DNA from: Sorex araneus
Lineage: Eukaryota; Chordata; Mammalia; Eulipotyphla; Soricidae
Assembly (NCBI RefSeq): GCF_027595985.1
Contig: NC_073305.1
Location: 87,538,626-87,602,625 of the forward strand
Direction: 5' to 3'
DNA: 64,000 nt
Part shown: one piece after another, positions 10,661 to 23,732 of the stretch
How positions within the stretch are numbered: position 1 is the first letter of the stretch
How the letters are laid out: each line of letters opens with the position of its first letter
Position numbers and translations under genes: made by a program
Notes under the pieces: model-generated
What the model was told of the DNA's origin: nothing
What the model saw: the letters and a program-made list of their open reading frames with translations, nothing else
The model's database searches: none

Positions 10661-10738
10661 TGGGACAAATGGAGAAGCTACTGGCGCCCGCTCGAGTAAA
10701 TGGATGATTAACGGGATGACAGTGCTACAGTGCTACAA
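10661..10738 (+). mobile_element. Type B/C SINE tail fragment
   Basis: The segment GGCGCCCGCTCGAGTAAATG to GACAGTGCTACAGTGCTACA is the 3' end of the older SINE into which the 10474 copy was inserted. Confidence 0.85.
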
Positions 10739-10936
10739 TTGACAACAATCTATTTTTCTAGTAGTTTTGCAGACAGTAATAGGGTGACCTACTAAAAAAA
10801 TGAATCCACGTTCAAATGCCTCTAAGCTTACTTAATTACCTTTAAGATGTCATTGAGTTAGGGAGCTTGAGATAAGAATACGGTATCATTTAGGCAGACA
10901 TATATTCAATAATCAGAGTTATTATAACAAAGGAGA

Positions 10937-11070
10937 AGGTCCAAGGGGCCAGGGGTGTGACTCACTGTTAAGACAGATGCCACCCATGTAGAAGACCTCA
11001 GGGTCAATCCTCAGGATGACCCCAAAACAAGAAAATTCAAGACCTATCAAAAACAAGGCGCACACACACA
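10937..11070 (+). mobile_element. Old diverged SINE
   Basis: A head-like GGGGCCAGGGGTGTGACTCA, a B-box-like GGTCAATCC and an A-rich end are visible, but the body is strongly diverged. Confidence 0.45.
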
Positions 11071-11405
11071 TAGAGGCTGTATGATGTGAAGAGGGAGGCA
11101 GGGGTAGATGAGGTGGCTGAAGAGGGGAGCAAGGAAGTCAGAGAGCCTCCAGAAGCTGCAAGACAAACGTCCCCTTGTGCCCAGGGCAGGGGCACCCCAG
11201 AGCACTCCTCGCCTTTAAACTCCAGTCATCCAGACTGTGAGAAATTTACTTCCTGTTATTCAAACATCATAGTTTATAATGCTTTGATATAACAATTACA
11301 AGAAACTGATACTTACTCCTTCCTACTGCCCTCCCCATCCCCACCCACGACCAAGGAATTACTTTCAAGAAAATAATAGATAGCATATCACTCTAGCTAT
11401 CAAAA

Positions 11406-11590
11406 ATGTTGTGCATGGGCTGGAGAGATAGGACAGAGAGTGAGGTGCTTGCTTGGCATGTCACTGACCAAGACTCAATCCCCAGTGCCCCTAGGGTCCC
11501 CCAAGACCAGCCAGGGGTGATCCCTAAGCACAGAGCCAGGAGTAAGCCCTCAGCACTGCCTGGTGTGACCCCCAAACAAAACAAACAACA
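11406..11590 (+). mobile_element. Type A SINE, diverged
   Basis: The head GGGCTGGAGAGATAGGACAG, the body AGCACAGAGCCAGGAGTAAG and the tail CAAACAAAACAAACAACA are present. Confidence 0.88.
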
Positions 11591-12002
11591 GCGAGTATGT
11601 GGATGTCAAGAAGGCCGGGAACCTCTTTATGAGACCGTGGCCCCTTTTTCTGCCATCCCACGACAGGTCGGCACTGGGCTTTGCAGCATTCTTCCTTGCT
11701 CCGTGGTCGGAGAATTTCTTTACAGTTGGTACTAGGCCTGCACGCTGCTTTAGGGCACTATGAGTCAGCAGACTTGGGAGAAATGGAGGTTGAACCAGAG
11801 GTCAGGCAGGTGGGAACGCCAGAGCTGCGGGGGGGAAACTCACAGTGCGGGCCTCTGCCCTTAGATCGTCTGCGGTGCCCGGCGCTGGGCTCAGTCAGGG
11901 CTCTGCCACTTGCAGCTGGCTCGGGATGCTGAGGTCCTGTCCTCATCCAGGACTCATAGGAAAGTGGCGGGGGAGGGGTGACAGAGGCTACAGTCATATA
12001 TA

Positions 12003-12053
12003 ACTTTTATTTATTTATTTATTTGTTTGTTTGTTTATTTATTTATTTATTTG
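12003..12053 (+). repeat. (TTTA)n / (TTTG)n microsatellite
   Basis: Tetranucleotide TTTA/TTTG units lie beside the SINE that follows. Confidence 0.85.
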
Positions 12054-12055
12054 GG

Positions 12056-12303
12056 TGGGACTGGAGCGATAGTACAGTGGGTAGGGTGTTTGCCTTGCAC
12101 ACGGCCGATCTGGGTTCGATTCCTCCGTCCCTCTCAGAGAGCCTAGCAAGCTACCGAGAGTATCTCACCCTCACAGCAAAGCCTGGCAAGCTACCCGTGG
12201 CGTATTTAATATGCCCAAAACAGTAACAACAAATCTCACAATGGAGACATTGCTGGTGCCCGCTTGAGCGAGTCGATGAGCAACGGGATGACAGTGACAG
12301 TGA
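12056..12303 (+). mobile_element. Type B SINE, full length
   Basis: Head GGACTGGAGCGATAGTACAG through tail GACAGTGACAGTG, with target duplication TTTATTTGGGTG on both sides. Confidence 0.93.
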
Positions 12304-12478
12304 TTTATTTGGGTGAGGTTGGACCATCCGTGGCAGTGCTTTGGGCTTGATTTTGACTCTGCTCAATCACTCCTGACAGCGCTTGGGGAACCGTGGGCAG
12401 TGCTTCGGATCAAACCAGGGTCAGCAGCATGCAAAGGAAGTGCCTCACTCGCTGTATTTCTCTCTCCAGCCTGAGGCA
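12304..12478 (-). mobile_element. Old type A SINE
   Basis: The minus strand reads a diverged head (CAGGCTGGAGAGAGAAATACAG) and body. The type B SINE at 12056 inserted at its 3' edge. Confidence 0.75.
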
Positions 12479-13053
12479 GAGGGGCAGTTTGCCAGGCTGG
12501 ACAGGGGGAGCCCAGACTCCCTTGCTGGCAACACCTACAGGAGCTGGGTGAGGCTCCGTGGCCTGCAAATGTGTCCAGGCAGGAGGGCAGAGGCCCCAAA
12601 GGCCTCAGGGGTGTGGGGGAGCATTCTTGCAGGCAGAACAGTCCCCAAAGGAATGGAAGAAATGCAGGGATAACCAACTTGCCATTTCCGGAAAATCACT
12701 GCTTAGAAGGAAGAAGCCAGCATGGGCTCCCCTCCACCCCCCCACCCCCAAACCGAGGAGATTCACCCCCGGAGGAGAGAACCAATGTGTCAGAGCCTGG
12801 GGGCCTGGGGACTGTGCTGAGTACTGGCTTAGTATTAGCTGGAGGAGATGTCACTCTCAACTCAGGCCTTCGGAACCATGACCTCATACACGGGACAGCT
12901 GCATGGCGGTGGGGCGCTTGCCTTATATATGGCTTCCATTGTATCATTTCTATATCATGCATACACAGAGTCTGTATGTGAATGGCCTGGCTGGGGCACA
13001 TTCAGTAAAGTTGTGGAGGGGGGGCGGGGCAGACTCCTGACCAGGAAGGCCCC

Positions 13054-13084
13054 CCAGACACACACACACACACACACACACACC
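13054..13084 (+). repeat. (CA)n microsatellite
   Basis: About 14 CA units. Confidence 0.9.
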
Positions 13085-13566
13085 GTTCCTGTAACAGGAA
13101 GCTACAGAGAGATAATATGCAGGAAGTTCCCAGCTGGGGGACAACAGGGTCTCCTAGAGCCCAGCTGGCACTGTTTGTTCTTCATTATTCCCACTTCCTA
13201 CAACTCCAACAAGGAAAACAGACATAACAACTAGAGAAAACTGCACAGGAAAGCCTGTGTATCTTTAAAAATGACAGAAAAGAAACTAGAGCGAGGCTGT
13301 GCCTCACTCAGCAAGGCAGCTCCGGGCTCCGGGGAACCCGAAGTGAGAGGCAGGAGCCTCTAACCTTGACTTCCCAATAAGCTCCAGGACAGAAGTTACG
13401 GCGACCGTCCTGCAAACAAAGAAAAAGATGGCATAGCTGTCGTCCCCCTTTTAGGTGATTTCCGTTCCATGAAACAGACAAGAGGAAAGGAGTTGAAAAC
13501 GTGATTTCCTTATTGAAGCCAGGAAGGAGTGAAACGAGAGGAGTGTCGCTCAGAGAAATGTCACTC

Positions 13567-13572
13567 TTTATT
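13567..13572 (-). terminator. GSTA polyadenylation signal AATAAA
   Basis: The plus strand reads TTTATT, so AATAAA on the gene strand, about 120 bp after the stop codon. A second AATAAA overlaps the stop region (13690-13695) but is too close to serve as the main site. Confidence 0.7.
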
Positions 13573-13874
13573 GAAGACACAAAGACGTTGACCTCGCTGA
13601 CGGGTCTCGTAGCAAACAACATTCACATTTGGGTTAAGGAAGTGTTAGAAAATGCGGGATGATGGTGATGGGCGGAAGGATCACGCTTGCTTTATTTAAT
13701 ACCGAAAATCTTCTTTGCTTCCTCTAGCTGCTCCTCGGTGATGGGGGGCTTCCTCTGGCTGCCTGGCTGCAGGAACTTCTTCACGTTGGGAAGGCTGCTG
13801 ATCCTGCTTTTGAAGGCCTGCGAGGCGCAAGGACAGACTGAGAGAGCGGACTGGGGCCCGGCTGAGCACGCGCA

Positions 13875-13960
<86 letters not shown>

Positions 13961-16900
13961 GGGAGAAAGCAGAGGAGGAGAGGAAGGAAATGTCACCCAG
14001 TGCCATTCCCCCGAAAGGACAAGTTTGTGGCCAACTTCAGCCAGCTCTCGTCTTCCCTGTTGCTCGGGATTACACAAAAATTCTGCAGATTCATCACTCT
14101 TGCACAATGCAAGGCACAGTCATGCATCTGCAGACTCTCTACCAAGCAAAAAATGCTGATGCAGAAAGGCCAGACTGCAACCAAAGTTTAGACAAAAGAC
14201 AAAAAAAAAAAAAAAAAATCAAAGAAAACCTGAAGGCTTGTCCTTGAGTGACCCGGGAGCAAAGAATGCCCCCATCCAGGAGGAACAGGCCTTGGGGTGA
14301 TTCATTTCCGCCCAGGAAATGAATCCAGAGGGAGGACACGATGGGGGAGAGAGGCAGAGACCCGCCCCGCACCTCCCTGCCCGACCCCCAGGGCAGCTGC
14401 CACTCCAAACTTCCTCAACAGAAGGAGATTGTTTTCCAGCTTGGGACTAGAGTCGGGAGCAAACTCTGGAGGGCTGCAGGCCCGGACAGGGAGCGGGGAT
14501 CAGATGTCAGCAGCGGGCTGTGCCGTGGGGTTGGGGGCGCCCCGGGGTGTGGGGCAGAGGCACCTTCAGCAGAGGGAAGTTGGCCAGCATGCTGGGCTCC
14601 AGCTCCTCCACGTAGTAGAGCAGTTCCACCAGGTGGATGTCCAGCCTGCTCAGGGCGTTGCCCACCATGTAGTCTTGTCCGTGGCTCTTCAGCACCTGGG
14701 GAGGGCGAGGGTTCAGGCTGTGAGCCGGGACTGACAGCCCAGGCCCCCCGGGTCTGTCCCGCCTGACTGCAGCCTCCGCCCTGGCCCCCAAGGCCCCAGT
14801 CCTGGAAGCTCTGCCCTCAGCGGAAGCCCAGGCCTCCCCCTGCCTGCCCCCTGCCCAGGACTGGGGAGCCTAAACTGGCGTGGCCGCAAGCTCAGGGCCT
14901 GGACGTTACAGGGCTGGGTGTCCACACGGTCTCAGCAGCCGGATATGGAGGGACAAGGCTCTCCTCTCTGCCGTCTCTCTTCTCTGCCATCTCTCCTCTC
15001 TGCTGTTTCTCCTCTCTGCCGTCTCTCCTTCTCTCTGCTGTCTCTCCTCTCCCCTTCCCTCCTTCGTGCAGTCTCTCCAGTCCTGAGAGGACCATTCAGT
15101 CTCCATTTCTCCTCTTTCTCTCTCTCTCTCTCTTGCTCTTGCTTTCTCTCCCGTCCCCTCTCTCTCCTCTCTCCTCTTTCTTCTTTCTCTCTCCTCTCTT
15201 CCCTCGTTTTACTGTCCTCTCCTCTCTTTCTCCCTCTCTCTCTGCTCACTGTCTCCCCCATCTCACTCTCTCTCTCTCACCTCACTCCTTCTCTTTCTCT
15301 CTCCCTCTCTTTCTCTCTCTGAAGCACTTGCAACAATTTTGACTCACATCTCCCTGGGACCTGGGTACTTAGTCTTCACTGACATCAGCTTTTTAAAAAA
15401 AATTTTGAAAAATTTTATTGATTCACCATGAGCTATAGTTACAAACGTTCATGTCTGAGTTACAGTCACACAATGATCAAACACCCATCCCTCCACCAGT
15501 GCACATTCCTCACCACCAATATCTCCGGTATACCCCCCTTTCCCACCCTCCCCCTGCCTCCATGGCAGACAATATTCCCCATACTCTCTCTACTTTGGGG
15601 CATTATGGTTTGCAATGCAGATACTGAGAGGTCATCATGTTTGGAACTGACATCAGCTTATGAGGAGCAGCTGTTTTGTCCCGAGCTGGGGTTGATGTCT
15701 GCTGCTTCCTTTGTGTTGCCCAGGCATGCTGTTCTTGGCCCACCCCGTCCCTGCAGCCCACTCACCTTCTCAAACGCAGGCAAGTAACGATTGGCGGCTT
15801 TCTCTTTGATCATGGCGATCTTGGCAGCTTTCTCGCCAGGTGGACATAATACCAAAGTCAAAATCAGTTCACCCAGGTCAAACACACCTTCGCTGTACAT
15901 ATCAATCCTGAAAGACAAACAAAGACGAAATTGTCCAATATCACCTGCCCCAGATTTATAATTAAAAAAAATATAAGTGAACACCTGACCCCAGGTGGTG
16001 ACAAAGCAATTCCCTCTTCATGGAGTGCTTTATAAAGTTGATTTATTGGGCGGGGTGATGCTCGCCAGCAATGCCTGGGTGCAAGCAGCCTCTTCCAGTC
16101 ACCCCAGGTCTGGCCATACAGACCCAGCAGTTCAATACTCAGGTCCACTGATGAGGTGCTGGCGCCCTGTGCAAACAAGGAGTATATGCAAACCCTCTCC
16201 CAGCCCTGGGTACCACCTGTTTAGAGGTCAAGCATTCAGTTACAGTTCTTAATTGATTTTAACACTTATTTCTAGAATGAGCTATCGGAGCAGATAGATG
16301 TCTAAAATGTTGTGAACTATGATCAAATAAAGTGATAGGGGCGTCTTGGATGTAGCTCGGCAGTAGGGCAGGCCCTGGGTTTGATCCCTGCTGTCACATA
16401 AGCAGGAAAGGGCAGGGTTGTATCTGAGGTGTGTGAGTTACAGCCCGAATCTCTGCTGGGAATCCACTAGGGTTCACCCTCTCCCCTGGGCTGTGCATAC
16501 AGCGTGACGGCCATGGACAAAGTCCTGTCCTTGTGTCATTGACAAACACAGCCCCTGCACAGTGATCTCTGGCCTGTCCCCCTCTTTCTCTCAACCTGTT
16601 CTATCATGCCCAATATTAGCGATTCCTCAATTATTCCCCATAGATCGTGCTCCCACAAATGCCTACAAATACGGCTACCAACTCTGCGTATATACGCATT
16701 TCAAGTTTTCATGTAGAATAATCCCTGGAATAATATCCTCTTAAGTCCTTTCTAGCTGGTACCTATTATAGATTTCTTTCTTTCTTTTTTTCTTTTTTGC
16801 TTTATGGGCCACACCAGGCAATGCACAGGGGTTACTCCTGGCTCTTCACTCACCCCTGGCAGGGCTCAAAGGACCATAGGGGATACTGGGAATCGAACCC

Positions 16901-19900
16901 AGGTCAGCCATGTGCAAGGCAAACACCGTACCCGCTGTACTATTGCATCAGCCCCAGATTTTTTTTTTTGGGGGGGGGTTGTTGTTTCACACAGGTTAGA
17001 AAACTTACAAGCTGTGTTTTAAAATATTTAAATAAAAGCTGTATTGATAATCCTATTAGCAAGTTTTTTTTAAATCCCCCCCCATCTTGATTTTATTCTT
17101 TCAAAGTAATTGATTTTGTGAAAGTTAAGTCACAATTCTATGCCGTCACCACAAACTCTCCCAGGTCATTTTTATCACAGCCTCCTGAACTGCTGGTGGA
17201 CTTGTGGGCATTCCACAGTGTCTCTCTATCTAGCCCCTGGCCACCACTAAATAACCCCATTTCTGTAGAACAAAAATGTTGGACATTTTACACCAACATA
17301 CAATATGCAATAATTTTGGAAAGCATATACAGCATTTAAAGAAACAATTAAGGGGTTATGGTGCTTGGCTTGCATTCAGCTAACCTCAATCCAATCCCCA
17401 CTGTTGCATATGATCCCCCCAAGATCACCACCAAGAGTGATCCCTGAGCACAGAGCCAGGAGTAGGCCCTGAGCAATGCTAAGTGTGGGTCAAAACCAAA
17501 CAAAAGCATACTTCAAAGATTCATACTTCAGTATTCATTCATTTTAAATGGGAAATAATTTTCCAATTTATGGAGAGAGTACCATTTATTAGTTGATTGA
17601 TATTTGTGTTGCTGCATCTTCTCAATACTTGTTGCTGTTTTTCAATTTCTTGGGTTTGTGCCTTATACACATCTCATTAAAAAACTTTATAAAGTGGCAA
17701 TACTAGTCATATCATAGCTGTGTGATTAACATTGTGAGTGAATATTCATATTCCATAAGGAATTAAAATGATTTATATTTTGATTGTGTGGTAGGTTCCA
17801 TCAACCACAGAAAAGAGTCCCAGAAACAGTTTCATCCACTAAATCTGAGTGCTTAGTTCTGGATCACAATGCTCAAGTTAATTCAGAAATTTTGCCAGCC
17901 TCTACTAACCCTTATCAAGTAACGAGCCCATATTGCTTGGTAGTAAATTAGGATCCTGGTCATCAGTCTTGCAATTCTGGTACTTGAAAATTACCTCCTT
18001 TGTCCTTTCTTTTCTCCAGCTTTTTCATTTGGACACACAACATTGCTTCCGAGTCCTGACCCACCATTCTCCTGGCTTTGGAGTTTATCCATTATTAAAA
18101 GCCCTGCCATGGTCTTATCCTTGCTCTGTGTCCTCTTATGTGAGCTCTCTGTACTTATTTCAGACCAACCTTTCATTATCATGGCTCCTTGCTCTATCTA
18201 CTCTCAGTCTACACTACCAAAACCTGCTGTTTGGTTTTTCTGTTGATCATGATGCCCTGCTGTGGATCTGTTTAGGAAGGACTTAAGTCATTCCTATTGG
18301 TTGCTAATACAATCAGACTGGACATGTAGGTCAAGGGCAGAGCACCCCCACCACCCCCACACACACACCCCAAAAACAAACAAAAGTACTGTACAGGGCT
18401 CTCTCCTTTGCGTCTTTCCCATAGAGGTTGTATTTGTTGGCAATGTAGTTGAGAATGGCTCTGGTCTGTACCAACTTCATTCCATCAATTTCAACCATTG
18501 GCACTTGCTCGAATATCAAACTCCCATCTTTGGAAAGAGGAGAAGAAAAATGAATGAAGTGTTATGGCTCTTTTATCTTGAAAACATAAGTGTTTTTTTT
18601 CTTAATGAGTGACCCTATAAAAGGAATCAAAGATATAGTACCAGAGTCTGTTACCATGGAAATAGTCCTTTGTTTTTAGCTATAATTCTTCTTATCAATT
18701 CAACTTTTACTTTTTCAGCTGGTATTTTGTTTTTCCTCTTTATTTCCCATACCTCTCAAGTCCCTGCATTGTTTTGTGCTTGACGTCTCTTCAAGGCTAT
18801 TTTAGAAAGAAGATGCAAGAAGCTGCCCAGGGGCTACCAGCTAGCAACCACTTCTATTAGGAAGTTCCTAATGTCAGTCTCATGAGACTCACGGCATTAA
18901 ACCCAATTCTAAGAGAAGTTTCAAACTGGGTGTTTTTTTGACTTTTCAAATCCCACCATTGGCTCCTGTGTGCAGGACCAGCTCTGATTTCCTGATTCCA
19001 TGGCTGCTGGTCACAGGTTCCGCAAGTTTTCCACCAAATTCACCATCTCCTATACCCACCTACAATATTCTTAAAATCCTGCTTTGTCAACCCCATAAGA
19101 GTAAAGAAACCAGGGCAAGATCTGTCTCTCTTTCTGCTCTGCTCTTTGCGAGCTGGGAGGACCTTGTGGGATCTTCACTCTCAAGGCAGAAGAGCAGGAA
19201 AAAGTAGAGAGGAATTCCCCAAGAATCAGGATGCCCTGAAGCAATACTCCAAGACCTTGCTGCTCTCCTGGTCCTTGGTGACCTGCTCCCAGAGCCCCAC
19301 CCCAGACATTGATCCACTTTCTCCCTCTTCACCACCCCCATCTCCTGCCAAAGGCAATTCAGGCAAGGCTGGGTATTAAATCATCAACTGACTTCTGTTA
19401 GATACTCTCTTTGCGGGGAATTTAGATACTCGGTCTTACCAGTTTTTAACTTTTGCAAGTCTCCTGGACTTTCGATAAACTTCTCGTCAAACTGAAAAGC
19501 AGAAACAGTAAACGAGTTCTGGTTATTTTATGTCATAGCGTTATAGAACAATGAAACTCGAATGGCTGCTATTTGGTCTCTGATGTGGAAGAGACTATTT
19601 CTGAGTTTGGTAGGTACACAGAGGAAAGTCACTGTCACTGTCATCCCGTTGCTCATCGATTTGTTCGAGCGGGCACCAGTAACATCTCTCACTGAGAGAC
19701 TTATTGTTACTGTTTTTGGCATATCCAATACGCACGGGTAGCTTGCCAGGCTCTGCCGCGTGGGCTCGATACTCTCGGTAGCTTGCCGGGCTCTCCGAGA
19801 GGGGCAGAGGAATCGAACTTGGGTCGGCCGCGTGGAAGGTGAACGCCCAACCGCTGTGCTATTGCTCCAGCCCCACAGAAGAAAGTCATCATGGACATTT

Positions 19901-22900
19901 AGAAAATTAGCTTAAACACATTAAGAGAAAATGACTGCAGCAAGTAACCTGCTTTTTTTTGTAGGTTGATTATCATTTCACCTTTGATCATTTCTACCTC
20001 TTAGAAAGAAGTAGAGCATATAGAGGGAAGGAACTAGAAGTTTCCTAGGTGTGGAATTCTGATATTCAGGAAGGCCTAGCTTTCCACATGAAGTCATGCC
20101 AGGACATCGTGCATCCAGAAGCAGGGGAATACCACAGGGGCACTGACTTACTAAGGTACTGCTCCCAGAGAGGGGTCCATTGTAACTTATAGCATTCCAT
20201 CCCATGGGGACCCCACTAAGCATGACACTAAAGGGTGCTAATCGTTTAAGAGACTGCATTTTTTAAAATCAGAATTATCCTGGGACTGGAGAGATAGTAC
20301 GGCAAGTAAGGAGCTTGCCTTGCACACAGCCCACCCAGGTTGAGTCTGTGGCATCCCATATGGCCATCTGAGCACCATCATAGGAGTAATTTCTGAGTGC
20401 AGAACCAGGAGCAACTCCTGAGCATCACTGGGGGGTGTATCCCAAAGACAAATAAGAAAACCAGAATTTTCTCTTTGAAAACAAGGGGCAACCTATGTTA
20501 GACTCTCAATTTCAGGAAAGAAAAGAAAAAAATTAATGTTTCACCTTTATTTAGACAAATAATTATGATTTAGCCTGGAATTTGACATCATTTTTCCATA
20601 CAATGTATTCTTGCCCTGAAGACACTACTATATGTCCTCTCTTCAATGGCACAACTGTGAATCCTCATGTAAAAAATGTATATAGGGACTAAAGAGATAG
20701 TACAGTGGACAAGGTCCTTGCCTTGCATGTGACCAACCATGGTTCAATCCCCAGCACTGCATGATCCCCTGAGCATGACATGAATAATCTCTGAGTATAG
20801 TCAGATGTGGCCCAAATACCCTGAAATAGTAATAAATAAATTTAAGAAATTTAAAATGGGTAACATTGATGCCTCTAGTTATAGATTGTGTGAGGCTGAA
20901 GTGGAGCTATGACTGGATCCACTTTAAGACCAAAACTCAGCAGGCCTAAGTTCCAGTTTCCCCCATCAGAAATTCCCAACTTCTCAGAAAACAATATCAT
21001 CCTGGGCAGATAAACCACCCATGGCAACAGCCTATCGGAGTATGGGTCATGGGCAGTGTCGCCCAGCCGAGTAGAGAGGGCCAAGGGAGTGAAGTCACAG
21101 GACCGGACAGGGACCAAGAACTGGAAACATAATGCTGGCCCCTGAAGTCACAGGACTGGACAGAGACCAGAACTGGAAACATATTGCCATTTCCTAGAAA
21201 AAAATGCTATTATGTAGCCAAACCCTATTAGAATTCGGAGGCAGGGTCCTTGTCAAGACTCCACTGTGTTGGATGAGACTTGGACCCTAGCTCGAGCTAG
21301 AGATAAAGGGGCCTTGCATTTGCAGCCTCGCGTCTGGTCTGGTCAATGTGTGAGCGAAACTCCCTTCCCGGGACATAACAATTGGAGTAAATATTAAATC
21401 AGTCAGATATATAAAACGTTTGAATAGTACCATATTAACATTAACTACTAGAAAGTAAAAGGTGTTATTAGGATATTTTGAAAATTCTGTATCATCATAC
21501 AACCATTTAATTTTTTAGAGCAATTTTTCACTCTTAAAAAAATCTTTGTGTAGGGGCTGGAGCAATAGCACAGCAAGTAGGGCATTTGCCAACCCGGGAA
21601 GCACCACCAAGAGGAATTCCTGAGTGCAGAGGCAGGAGTAACCCCTGAGCATTGCCGGGTGTGACCCAAAAAGAAAAAAACACTTTGTTTATCGATCTAA
21701 TGGTTTAGAGGATTGTATATATTATAGGTGTACAATTTAACATCTCTTAAAAAAAATACTAGTATACCCACTACAAAAGTCACAACGTTGTTCTACTACA
21801 GCTAGTCAGGACCCCTGTAATTCTCCTCTTCCCTGACTCCATTAGCAGCTTCAGTTATGCACATTATACCCACCTTTTATCTTACTTCAAAGCAATCAAA
21901 TGTAGGTGGAAATGTCTTCTATCCAGTATCTATATTAGCTGTTTAAAACTTTGGTGAATATTATGCCTTTCTCTGGTGTAAGAACCTTTGATCAGGTGAC
22001 TGTCAGTAGCGAGGTTCTCTAAATCAAAGTTGTAAGTGGTTATGTGGTTTAAGATAAATCAGAAAACCAGTGATTATGTAATGATGTGGTTTACATAATA
22101 GGCAGAATCTACCAGAGACACTTATCAAGGAAACGGGTTCTGGTATTGACCACATTTGGTTCCAGTTTGGCTCAGCTTCATAAAAGTTGTGTGATCTGGG
22201 CATAGTCAATTATCAACTTGAAGACTTTATGTGCTCATCTATAAAGTGAAAGCAGAAGGTGTTTTTAAATAGAATATTTTTGTGTTTTAATGTACATACT
22301 ACACAGTCTTTCCAAATAAACCAAGTAGCGCATAGAGAGGGATTTTGCACTTAGGGTTCAAAGGAGTGTTTGATAATGAACATTTTGGGAATTTGGGTTT
22401 TTTTTTAATGTGCTAATAGTGGGACATACATAGCACTGTGGATCCACGATATCACAGAATGAGACAACCAGATAGTGATGCCCGGGTGTACAAATTTGTT
22501 AAGTGTCTTCAACAGAAACATATAGCCATCCTGGAGGGTGGATGAGATGGGGTGGAGTTGGAGAATGTGATGATGTTGCTTGTGAGACAGGAATGGGAAT
22601 GGATGGGACTGTGATTCTTAGCCTTAGCACTGAGAGGACCCAGGAGTCTCCTCCTAGTTCCTCTGGCCAGTCACTGCTGACCCCTCTCAGACACACTGCA
22701 GTACAGAAGAATCTAGGATGCTCGCCGCACTGCCAAACTTCCCTCTAGTGCTGAGGTCATGTTGCCCAGAGACCCCAATGTGTTTAGGGCCAACACTGAA
22801 ATCTGGTTGCATAAACAGGTTGTTGGTTTTTAGAGAGAGAGTAACCAAAGTGGTACGATGTGGATGCTTTTGGTTGTTGCATCATGAAGTTGAGAAAGCA

Positions 22901-23698
22901 CCAGGTTAATATTGGTGGATTCCTGTTGCAACCAGAGTTATAATCCCAAGATGATAAGCCTGTGATTATGGCAATGAAGAGGGGATGCTGGGTGCCTCCT
23001 TCACAGGACACCAGCTCATCTGAAATCCTCTTCCGCTGCTCTCTTCTGAGGGACAAACTCACTTGACTTTCCTAGGAAAACCCTCAAACTGGTTCTGGGT
23101 CCCACTGTCTAGACTGAAAAGTGTTTTTCTTTGCACCACGAGAGGACAGCTCTCAACACAGACCTACAGAAAATCATGCTTTTCCATTGAGACTGTGGCA
23201 TCTTCACACAAAAACTTTTGCTTATATCTTTCAGTTGCCTAATTTCCTCTTTTTTAATCCCTACTTCCTTGTCTACATCCTCATTCAAATATAAATTGCC
23301 CGAGGATGACTACCTGTCTTCTTCATCCATATCTTCCTAAATTTCAGTACAGAATCTGCCACATAGAGGGATTAGAGAGTGAATGCACTCTAATCTCAAC
23401 AGGCAATTTGTGATAAGCTATTTCTCCCCATGCCTCTTATTATGCTTCAATTCTAATTACATTTATTTCATTTATTATTATTTTCTAATTTTTTATTAGT
23501 GAATCACCATAAGGTATAGTTACAGACTTACAAACTTTTGTGCTTGCATTTCAGTCATACAATGGTCGAGTACCCATCCCTCCACCAGTGCCCATTTTCC
23601 ACCACCGATGATCCCAGCATCCCTCCCACCACCCCCACCCTGTCCCCTCCATCCCACACCACCTCTGTGGCAGGGCATTCCCTTTTGCTCTCTCTGTC

Positions 23699-23732
<34 letters not shown>

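Noticed and set aside
13687-14247. 186-codon plus-strand frame and the Cys/Val-repeat minus frames beside it
   Set aside because: They run through the (CA)40 repeat and across real GSTA exon 7; they are repeat artefacts.
14918-15322. 134-codon Ser/Leu-rich frame and its Arg/Glu-rich antisense
   Set aside because: Low-complexity CT tract in GSTA intron 5.
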